Shown: piece after piece, positions 1 through 5,688 of the stretch
Layout of the letters: each line of letters begins with the position of its first letter
Numbering within the stretch: the first letter of the stretch is position 1
Assembly (NCBI GenBank): GCA_023229165.1
Contig: JALNZQ010000098.1
Span: 1 to 9,325 of the forward strand
Source of the DNA: Methanothrix sp.
GTDB lineage: Archaea; Halobacteriota; Methanosarcinia; Methanotrichales; Methanotrichaceae
Direction: 5' to 3'
DNA: 9,325 bases
Program-made: the position numbers and the translations under genes
The notes under the pieces: model-generated
Told to the model about the DNA's origin: nothing
The model's database searches: none
The model's input: only the letters and a program-made list of their open reading frames with translations

Positions 1-518
1 GGCCAGCAGAGGACTTGAGATGTGCTGTTATAGGGGATAGTTCCCTGCGATATCCATTTGATTGAGCCTGGCTCCTGTGTGAAAAGCTCCACATCGTAAT
101 TTTTCAGATCGGACTGCACATTCACACAATAAGCAAATCCGGTAAAGATCGAGCCGTTTGCAGGAGTAACAGATGCCTGATCAAATTTAATTATTTCGTC
201 TTTCTTTTTTACTTCTGCTTTCATAACCCTCATACTTTGTACTGGGAAAGAGATCTCTCCGCCTGCGATTTCAGGATGCCGGTATCGCAGCGATAATGTA
301 TGGTTTCCAGCATTATCTACTCCGAAGGGAATTGACCAGGTATAAGCGTACCTCTGTCCACTCAGGAAGGTCCCTTTGTCCTCCTCGGTGAAGTTCATTT
401 CCGGGCCGTTGATGCTCAAGGCCACGGCGCCCTGTCCCTGGGGACTGTCCACGATTGCCTTTACAACCTGATAAGCGAGAACATCCTCAGTCACATAGAG
501 TATCGGTGTATAGTCCAG
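1..518 (-). repeat. Protein module copy C, cut by the window edge
   Basis: The third copy keeps LDYTPILYVTED, GQRYAYTW and HTLSLRYRHPEIAGG. Its second subdomain starts but is cut at base 1. It is the most divergent copy: Gly-Gly-Asn becomes Ser-Gly-Gln before RY, and the WNE-x-Y motif is replaced by a G-S-I-F-T-G-F-A-Y type sequence. Confidence 0.7.
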
Positions 519-2990
519 TGATACCAGTTCCGGATTGCCTCCGCTGATAAGCGGTCCCGAATATACCTCTGATTCGAATCTCGCTCCTGCAAATCCGGCA
601 ACAAAACGATAGCTAGCCTCTTTTCCCTCTGCGTCGGCACATTTGTATTTGAAGGGCTTGGCCGAGAGATTGACAAAGCTCTCGCCACTCGTTGCGGTGC
701 CGGAAGCTCGCTCCATCCACTCCTTGCTGCAGGGATTATAGACCTCCAGTGCCACCTTCATCTCGACGTTGCTGCTTACAGCCACCGAATAATTATAAGT
801 CTCATTCCATTTGCCTTTTACAGGCGCTACTGTCGCATTGCCAAAGCTGATTGATATTGCTTTGATGGCAATCTCCTTTTCAGCCAGCTGTATTTCCGCG
901 GCAAGGCTCGGATGCTTGTAGCTGATTGTGTAATTGAAACTCTTACCTGTGTCTGTCTCTTCGAAGGTCGGGCTCCATTCGTATCGATACCGATTGCCGC
1001 CCAGAGCTATTCCCTGGCTGGTCTCTTCGATATTCTTTTCAGCCAGGCGGAGGGTGGCCTGGCCCTGGCCTGCCCCGTATTCCACTACAGCCGCAATGCT
1101 GCTGGATGACTCGCTGCCCTCGGAGACATAGACCACAGGATCGCTGTCCAGGGAGATGAGTACGGGACTGCCCCCATTGAAGGTCGGGCCCTGGTAGGGC
1201 TTTGAGAAGTAATCTTTTCCGGCAAAGCTGGCCTTGAAACGATACTTGGCTCCTTCTTGCTGCATCTCAATGCAATCGTAGCTGAAGGGCGAAAGAGTCC
1301 AGTTGATCCATGATGATTCAACGGTGGCTTTCTGGGCCCCCTTGTCCGTCCATTCGCTGCTGCAGGGATCATAGGTCTGCAGCCGGACTTCGAGAGGTAC
1401 GATGGTGGTATTGATCTTCAGGGAATAGGTGTAGCTTTCGTTCCATAGGCCAGTGGTTGGGGATACGTCAGCCTGGGGAAACTGCACGGAAAGCGGCAAG
1501 ACTTCAATAAATTTGTCCTCGAAGGCATACCTGCCGCCTTCGAGCGTTGGGTGGACAAAGGATAATGCAAGAGTGTAGTTATTATCGACATGGCGATCGT
1601 CGAAAGCGACCTGCCACTTGTACTGATACCTGTTACCTCCCAGAGGCACTCCCTTCTCCGTTAAATTCAGGTCCAGATCCTGGCCTGAAAGCATGAAATT
1701 CGTATCTCCGGCACCCTTAGAGAATGTAACTGTGGCAATTATATCCTGAGCGGTGCTCTCACCTGTCCGCACGTAAACGGTTGAGGGATATTGCAGGTCC
1801 AGTTTTGGTATCTCTTCCACTACCTTGAAGCTGATATTGGACTTCTCTGCTTGATAATCCCAGTTTTCGTTCCTGTATACCACTTTGGCCTGGAAGGGCG
1901 CATTCTTGGCGAGCTGCACATCGCTGCGGTTGAAGAGGGCCGGGATATTCTCATTGGACCACTCGTAGACCAGGCTGCTGCCCTGTACCTTTGGCTCAGA
2001 TGAGTCATAAGTCATCTCGCCTTTCTGGGGGTGGCTGATAATCAGGCTGGCCACACTGCCATCCGGGATGCCGCCCACCATCTTGGCGCCGGCATCCTTG
2101 ACATAAGCCTGAATGGTGAAGTTGGTATAATCCAGCAGCTTAGGAATGGCAACTTTTTCCAGAGAGGGGTTATAGGGCTGAAGCGAAATGTTATATGGTC
2201 CATAGGTTAAGGGGTCGACCTTGAGGTTGTTGTAGACCAGCTTGAAAGTGAAATCTCCCCCAGTCCTGTAACTGGATAGATCCTCAGCTACAGTACAGGT
2301 ATATGTGCTCTTTCCCGAGGACTGGCAAGAAACGTCTGCTGTGGTCCAGATTCTGGAATCTGCAGTCCCCTGCGGGCCTGTGATCTCCAGATGGCATGTC
2401 GGCTTGGGGCTTAGCCCTTCCATGTCCTTGAATCCAGCCGAGACTGCGATTCCCTGGAAGAAATAGGGCTTCTTCTCAAAGCTTGGGGTGCCGGTCATTG
2501 TCGGTGGCTGGACGATGGGGCCTTTTATCCTAGCTGTTTTTGCGACCTGCTGACCGCCTGCGTAGAAAATAAATTCAAAGGTGGCATAGCTGGTGCTGGT
2601 TATGGCAAATCGATCCTTGAAGCTGTAGGGCCCGAAGGAAAAGGAGGTTTGGCTCATGCCAGTTTGACTGGGAGATGATTCTGAGTAAATCAACTGATTT
2701 TGGTCGTAGATATTCAGCTTCATGCTGAATTTTGTTACGGCAATCAAGCCTACTTCGCGGGCCGCCTCTTCGCTCATCCATACCTGGGCGGAGTAGGTGA
2801 AATCCTCATAGCCGTATTCGGGAGTTACCACGGCGCTTCTGATTTCATAGCCGCTCTGGGCTGCACATGGTGGGACAAGGTATAACGCAGAAATTATGCT
2901 TACTAATAATAGCAATAATGTGAGATGAAGTCGCTCTGTTCCTACTTTCTTGCATAGTGATGAGCATAGATTTAATACATTAGTGCGCAT
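1..2990 (-). CDS. Giant secreted multi-domain (adhesin/surface-like) protein, N-terminal 996 codons, 3' end off the window
   Basis: I read this frame codon by codon from ATG at 2990 down to base 3 and found no stop, so the protein is at least 996 residues and continues beyond the left edge. Residues 1-46 form a long signal peptide: a charged stretch (KK, ER), a leucine-rich core at about 21-39, and probable cleavage after the CAAQ at about 42-45. The rest is beta-rich and Ig-like in character. Residues about 47-396 are unique or weakly repetitive. From about residue 397 a module of 211-217 residues occurs three times. Each complete module has conserved GG-N-RY-x-Y-x-W and WNE-x-Y-x-YS motifs and a Cys pair that could form a disulfide. 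I counted 18 N-x-S/T sequons, the first at residue 267. An extracellular surface or S-layer-associated role is inferred. The anchor, if any, lies outside the window. An in-frame ATG at 3053 would add 21 residues but sits upstream of one TATA box, so I prefer 2990. No clear ribosome binding site is visible. Confidence 0.85.
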   Translation of the reverse strand, partial: MRTNVLNLCSSLCKKVGTERLHLTLLLLLVSIISALYLVPPCAAQSGYEIRSAVVTPEYGYEDFTYSAQVWMSEEAAREVGLIAVTKFSMKLNIYDQNQLIYSESSPSQTGMSQTSFSFGPYSFKDRFAITSTSYATFEFIFYAGGQQVAKTARIKGPIVQPPTMTGTPSFEKKPYFFQGIAVSAGFKDMEGLSPKPTCHLEITGPQGTADSRIWTTADVSCQSSGKSTYTCTVAEDLSSYRTGGDFTFKLVYNNLKVDPLTYGPYNISLQPYNPSLEKVAIPKLLDYTNFTIQAYVKDAGAKMVGGIPDGSVASLIISHPQKGEMTYDSSEPKVQGSSLVYEWSNENIPALFNRSDVQLAKNAPFQAKVVYRNENWDYQAEKSNISFKVVEEIPKLDLQYPSTVYVRTGESTAQDIIATVTFSKGAGDTNFMLSGQDLDLNLTEKGVPLGGNRYQYKWQVAFDDRHVDNNYTLALSFVHPTLEGGRYAFEDKFIEVLPLSVQFPQADVSPTTGLWNESYTYSLKINTTIVPLEVRLQTYDPCSSEWTDKGAQKATVESSWINWTLSPFSYDCIEMQQEGAKYRFKASFAGKDYFSKPYQGPTFNGGSPVLISLDSDPVVYVSEGSESSSSIAAVVEYGAGQGQATLRLAEKNIEETSQGIALGGNRYRYEWSPTFEETDTGKSFNYTISYKHPSLAAEIQLAEKEIAIKAISISFGNATVAPVKGKWNETYNYSVAVSSNVEMKVALEVYNPCSKEWMERASGTATSGESFVNLSAKPFKYKCADAEGKEASYRFVAGFAGARFESEVYSGPLISGGNPELVSLDYTPILYVTEDVLAYQVVKAIVDSPQGQGAVALSINGPEMNFTEEDKGTFLSGQRYAYTWSIPFGVDNAGNHTLSLRYRHPEIAGGEISFPVQSMRVMKAEVKKKDEIIKFDQASVTPANGSIFTGFAYCVNVQSDLKNYDVELFTQEPGSIKWISQGTIPYNSTSQVLCW
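519..1151 (-). repeat. Protein module copy B (211 residues)
   Basis: The second copy matches copy A landmark for landmark: DPVVYV, GGNRYRYEW, NYTISYKHPSL, WNETYNYSV, YNPCSKEW, YKC and GGNPELV. The shared Leu-Asp start is 651 bases from that of copy A and 633 bases from that of copy C. These distances are whole codons and nearly constant, as expected for tandem duplication. Confidence 0.8.
1152..1802 (-). repeat. Protein module copy A (217 residues) of the giant secreted protein
   Basis: This is the first copy of the tandem module, beginning at the Leu-Asp that follows EEIPK. Landmarks in order are P-S-T-V-Y-V, GGNRYQYKW, N-Y-T-L-A-L-S-F-V-HP-T-L, then WNESYTYSL, YDPCSSEW and a second Cys in SYDCIEM. 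The layout suggests two beta-sandwich subdomains, with a probable disulfide in the second. Confidence 0.8.
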
Positions 2991-3037
2991 TTCTGCTTTT
3001 GATCTACTCAACAGCTTCGACCCCCATGAAATCAAGA

Positions 3038-3070
3038 ATATATTTAACTGCATGCATACCTACTTATAAA
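3038..3070 (-). promoter_or_regulatory. Two TATA boxes upstream of the giant secreted protein gene
   Basis: On the minus strand, TTTATAA lies at 3064-3070 and TTAAATATAT at 3038-3047. Both fit the archaeal box A. They predict transcription starts near 3041 and 3016, leaving leaders of about 50 and 25 bases before the ATG at 2990. Which one is used cannot be told from sequence. Confidence 0.5.
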
Positions 3071-3128
3071 GCCTTTTTGCCCTCTTATGGTTGCTATTAT
3101 TGATAGTAGGAAAAACATCCAGTTCTTG

Positions 3129-3141
3129 ATTAAAAAAAAAG
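3129..3141 (-). terminator. Poly-T terminator after the aminotransferase gene
   Basis: Nine consecutive A bases on the plus strand (3132-3140) read as T9 on the minus strand, about 30 bases after the aminotransferase stop codon. Archaeal RNA polymerase commonly terminates at such T-runs without a strong hairpin. It would separate this transcript from the large gene downstream. Confidence 0.6.
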
Positions 3142-3169
3142 ATTGATTCAAGTGCGTTTTATCTGCGTA

Positions 3170-4315
3170 TCAACTTTCCAGCACCCGGCTAGCAGCCTCG
3201 ACTCCCGCGCCGCATGAGGCAATCTTGCCCTGCTTGGCCAGGATCAGCTCCAAAGTCTGGATGGTTCGCAGGATGTCGCCGCTGGAGCATACGCCCATAG
3301 TGCCGATACGGAAGATCTTGCCCTTGATAAGGTCCTGTCCGCCGGATACTATTACGCCCCGCTTTTTCATGCCGCCGCGCAGCTGGTCGTCCGTGACGCC
3401 CGCCGGCATCTTCATGGCGGTGACGGTATTGGAGTAGTGTGTGTGCTCATTGACCTGGGGGTACAGCTCGATGCCCAGCGCCTTAGCCGCGGAGCGAACC
3501 GACTCGGCCTGTTTGGCCGTTTTTGCCCGGCGAGCGGCAAAGCCCTCCTCGGCTGTCATGTGCAGGGACTCCTGCATGGCGAAGAACAGCGAGACTGCCG
3601 GGGTAAAGGGCGTCTGGGGCTGGCTCTTTCGCACGCTCTTCAGATGGGCTTTCAGGTCGGAGTAGTAGCTGCTGCTCTTGGGCAAGAAACGCTCCTCTGC
3701 TCTCTGAGAGGTGGAAACCACGGCCAGGCCCGGAGGCACGGCCAGAGCCTTTTGCGAGCCGGTGATGGCAATGTCTATGCCCCACTCATCGGTGAAAAAA
3801 TCGTTGCCGCCGATAGAGGATATACCGTCTACGATAAAGACTGCATCATGCTTCCTGGCGAGCTTGCCTACTTCCTTCGCAGGGTTGGTCAGGCCCACAG
3901 AGGTCTCATTGTGAACCATGGCTACGGCCTTAGCGCCTCCTTCCAGCGCGGCCTCTATCCTGTCCAGGTCGAAGGGAGTACCCCATTCGAACTTTACGGG
4001 AATGGCTTTGCCGTATCTTTCGCCAATCTCGGTGAACCTTTCGCCGAACTTGCCGTTAGATATGGTTACTATCTTATCTTCATGGCCGATGAGGCCGGCA
4101 ACCGCGGCATCCATGCCCACAGTGCCGCTGCCGGTCATTACTACGATCTCGTTCTTGGTCTCGAAGAACTGCTTAAGAAGTTTGCAGCAGTCGCTGTAAA
4201 TCACGCTAAAGTCACCGCTTCGGTGGCTGATCATGGGCTTGGACAGGGCGCGCAGAACGCGAGGCGCGACCTTGACCGGCCCTGGAATCATGAGCAACGT
4301 ATCCTCTATATCCAT
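3170..4315 (-). CDS. Class V PLP-dependent aminotransferase (alanine-glyoxylate / serine-pyruvate / aspartate group)
   Basis: This 381-residue cytosolic enzyme of fold type I swaps an amino group between an amino acid and a 2-oxo acid using pyridoxal phosphate. The N-terminal PGPV motif at 11-14 is typical of the AGXT/SPT group. TGSGTVGMDAA at 61-71 is the cofactor phosphate loop. Asp163 in VDGISSIGG pairs with the pyridine nitrogen. Lys189 in TGSQKALAVPPG is the Schiff-base lysine. Arg336 in FRIGTMG should bind the substrate carboxylate. Length and motif order are normal for the family. Archaeal relatives act on aspartate, alanine, serine or phosphoserine-type substrates, and sequence alone does not choose between these. 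The gene lies 39 bases after rnhB in the same direction and may be co-transcribed, but a TATA box at the end of rnhB suggests its own promoter. There is a weak AGGGA before the ATG. Confidence 0.9.
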   Translation of the reverse strand: MDIEDTLLMIPGPVKVAPRVLRALSKPMISHRSGDFSVIYSDCCKLLKQFFETKNEIVVMTGSGTVGMDAAVAGLIGHEDKIVTISNGKFGERFTEIGERYGKAIPVKFEWGTPFDLDRIEAALEGGAKAVAMVHNETSVGLTNPAKEVGKLARKHDAVFIVDGISSIGGNDFFTDEWGIDIAITGSQKALAVPPGLAVVSTSQRAEERFLPKSSSYYSDLKAHLKSVRKSQPQTPFTPAVSLFFAMQESLHMTAEEGFAARRAKTAKQAESVRSAAKALGIELYPQVNEHTHYSNTVTAMKMPAGVTDDQLRGGMKKRGVIVSGGQDLIKGKIFRIGTMGVCSSGDILRTIQTLELILAKQGKIASCGAGVEAASRVLES

Positions 4316-4354
4316 GAGATCCCTTCTTCTTTGCGCCTCTTAGTTTCAGGCGGC

Positions 4355-4365
4355 CTATATAAAAC
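4355..4365 (-). promoter_or_regulatory. TATA box for the aminotransferase gene
   Basis: The minus strand reads GTTTTATATAG at the very end of rnhB. A transcription start about 25 bases downstream would leave roughly a 20-base leader before the ATG at 4315, room for the weak AGGGA site. Confidence 0.45.
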
Positions 4366-4987
4366 TAGCTTTTATACGCTGCGCCGTCGCCCAGCTATGC
4401 CTGGCACAGGGGGGTAGATCCCGGTTTTCCTTCACCCATTCGTTCAAAAAATTTATGGTATCCTGATCGTGGGGATAGCCGCTGCCAATCTTGCAGTGCA
4501 TGGCCTCTTCCAGCTCTCGCATTGATGCATCCCTCCGCACTTTGGCCAGGATGGAAGCAGCCGAGACGACGTGATGGCGCTGATCGGCTTTGTGCTCGGC
4601 CAAAAGGTGCATGGTGGTCTTGCTCGCGGCCTTCACACGATCTGCGAACCTTTGCGCATTCACATCGGCTGCATCGAGAATAGCCCGGTCGGCGTGCAGC
4701 TTCGCCACAACCGTTGAGAAGCTCCTCACCATGATATCGTTCATGGTCATAACGAGTCGAAGCTCATCGATGACCTGGGCCTTCACCTCAAGGATATATT
4801 GGTCGGTGGCAATCCCGTTGATCTTTCTGGCCAGTATCTCTCTTTTCGCCGGCGCGAGAAGCTTGGAGTCCTTGACCCCAAAGCCAGCCAGATCGAAGAG
4901 CCGATCCTCATCGATCACCAGGCCGGCCACGAACATGGAGCCGATGACGGGGCCTTTTCCAGCTTCATCCGCGCCCAGGAGCAACAT
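4355..4987 (-). CDS. rnhB: Ribonuclease HII
   Basis: This 210-residue enzyme cuts the RNA strand of RNA-DNA hybrids and makes the incision at single ribonucleotides embedded in DNA. It thereby serves ribonucleotide excision repair and primer removal. The catalytic acidic set is complete at the positions known from archaeal enzymes: Asp7 and Glu8 in GADEAGKG, Asp105 in ILDAADVN, and Asp135 in HKADQRHHVVSAASILAK. GVKDSKLL at 37-44 is also typical. The glycine-rich ribonucleotide-sensing motif is Gly10-Lys11-Gly12, a Lys variant of the common GRG. The length is normal for archaeal RNase HII. The start at ATG 4987 places Asp7/Glu8 exactly where expected, and no ribosome binding site is seen before it. 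The aminotransferase gene follows 39 bases after the stop codon. Confidence 0.95.
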   Translation of the reverse strand: MLLLGADEAGKGPVIGSMFVAGLVIDEDRLFDLAGFGVKDSKLLAPAKREILARKINGIATDQYILEVKAQVIDELRLVMTMNDIMVRSFSTVVAKLHADRAILDAADVNAQRFADRVKAASKTTMHLLAEHKADQRHHVVSAASILAKVRRDASMRELEEAMHCKIGSGYPHDQDTINFLNEWVKENRDLPPCARHSWATAQRIKASFI

Positions 4988-5014
4988 AAGACTGCACTAG
5001 CACTTTCAGATACA

Positions 5015-5128
5015 TTAAGTAAGCGACAGTATGCGACCATGTCCAAGAACACGCCCGAAAACCCGGACTGCAAAAGCCATCTCCAGCCGGCTGCGCGGCG
5101 AGATGATCTGCGCGCTCGGCAAAATCAT
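5015..5128 (-). CDS. Possible small ORF upstream of rnhB (37 codons), one of three competing frames
   Basis: The minus strand has ATG at 5128 and a stop at 5015-5017, 27 bases before rnhB and in the same direction. The translation is MILPSAQIIS PRSRLEMAFA followed by 17 more residues ending in RILSLT. The frame stays open upstream to 5204 but without a usual start codon. A second minus ORF of 25 codons (5125-5202, beginning MKKGALYIF) overlaps its start by ATGA. It begins about 10 bases after the transcription start predicted from the TATA element at 5232-5244. Two plus-strand ORFs occupy the same bases: 5031-5135 (34 residues, beginning MRPCPRTRPK) and 5038-5139. I cannot decide which, if any, is translated. 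The GC-rich, gene-like composition between AT-rich flanks is the main reason to list it. Confidence 0.2.
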   Translation of the reverse strand: MILPSAQIISPRSRLEMAFAVRVFGRVLGHGRILSLT

Positions 5129-5231
5129 GGCGTGATCTGAGTGGATTTTAGCGTGGGATGGACTTGTTTCGATGGAAAAATGTATAATGCTCCCTTTTTC
5201 ATCTCACCAGAACTGCGCCTTTTTGTACGCA

Positions 5232-5244
5232 AGCTTTATAAGCT
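5232..5244. promoter_or_regulatory. Palindromic TATA element between the initiator tRNA and the rnhB side
   Basis: AGCTT-TAT-AAGCT is a perfect inverted repeat containing TTTATAAG on the plus strand and TTATAAAG on the minus strand. On the plus strand its centre is 38 bases before the tRNA, giving a start about 12 bases ahead of it. On the minus strand it predicts a start near 5212, ahead of the small ORFs and rnhB. It may serve both directions. Confidence 0.55.
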
Positions 5245-5275
5245 AGAGTAAAGTCATTGAGTATATCCCAAATGC

Positions 5276-5350
5276 AGCGGGGTAGGGTAGTCAGGATATC
5301 CCGACGGGCTCATAACCCGTAGATCAGTAGTTCAAATCTACTCCCCGCTA
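5276..5350 (+). tRNA. Initiator tRNA-Met (CAU)
   Basis: The cloverleaf folds fully. The acceptor AGCGGGG (5276-5282) pairs with CCCCGCT (5343-5349). The anticodon arm is ACGGG-CTCATAA-CCCGT with anticodon CAU. The T arm is AGTAG-TTCAAAT-CTACT, and the discriminator is A5350. CCA is not encoded. Two hallmarks make it the initiator rather than elongator Met or the CAU-type Ile tRNA: the A1:U72 pair, and three consecutive G:C pairs (G29-G31 with C39-C41) at the base of the anticodon stem, both known for archaeal and eukaryotic initiators. No intron is present. It starts translation at AUG and should be the target of initiation factor 2. Confidence 0.95.
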
Positions 5351-5383
5351 TAATTCTACCAATAAAATGTGGCTTGTTCAATG

Positions 5384-5388
5384 TTTTT
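5384..5388 (+). terminator. Short T5 run after the initiator tRNA
   Basis: TTTTT lies 34 bases after the tRNA 3' end within a T-rich stretch. It is a plausible archaeal termination site for the tRNA transcript, though short. Confidence 0.35.
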
Positions 5389-5670
5389 GATTTGCTTATT
5401 ATAGTATTGCGTGCATAGCGCAGAATGTTTATTTCCTTTCATATTTGGACGTCTATCTAGCCAGCCGATTTCGCCACCTGATATAGCTGTGTTGCCTTAC
5501 GTAATCATTCAGAACATATCTCAATGATAAATAATTCATAGGATGAATCTAATAATATTAACAATGATTGTGTAGCGTGTAAAAGGTATTTATCGATGAA
5601 CGAAGAGTAATGATAATAAGATGCAGGGTAGCTACGAAATTACAGAAATTCGAGACACTGCCTCTATCTT
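5389..5670 (+). other. AT-rich non-coding stretch with a dyad, upstream of the repeat protein gene
   Basis: I see no plausible gene here in either strand. It holds a perfect dyad ATTCAT-AGG-ATGAAT at 5534-5548, flanked by two direct copies of CAATGAT at 5522-5528 and 5562-5568 (40 bases apart). It also has TATA-like stretches TAATAATATTAA (5550-5561) and GGTATTTATC near 5586-5595. These could be the promoter and an operator for the gene at 5689, but nothing ties them to a known regulator. Confidence 0.35.
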
Positions 5671-5675
5671 AGGTG
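5671..5675 (+). promoter_or_regulatory. Ribosome binding site deciding the TTG start at 5689
   Basis: AGGTG matches the part of the ribosome-binding consensus complementary to the 16S 3' end (GGAGGTGATC). It lies 13 bases before TTG 5689, which is a long spacing. The first ATG in the area (5694) is in another frame, so the reading frame of this gene has only TTG 5689 as a recognised start. Confidence 0.45.
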
Positions 5676-5688
5676 GGAAAAAAAGAAA

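Noticed and set aside
3437..4417. 326-codon plus-strand frame
   Set aside because: It lies antisense to the aminotransferase and the end of rnhB, both of which have complete catalytic motifs. Its translation shows no family features.
4590..5000. 136-codon plus-strand frame over rnhB
   Set aside because: It is antisense to the RNase HII catalytic core. Its composition is that of a shadow frame.
5276..5350. Reading the CAU tRNA as elongator Met or as the Ile (AUA) tRNA
   Set aside because: A1:U72 and the three G:C pairs below the anticodon loop are initiator features in archaea.
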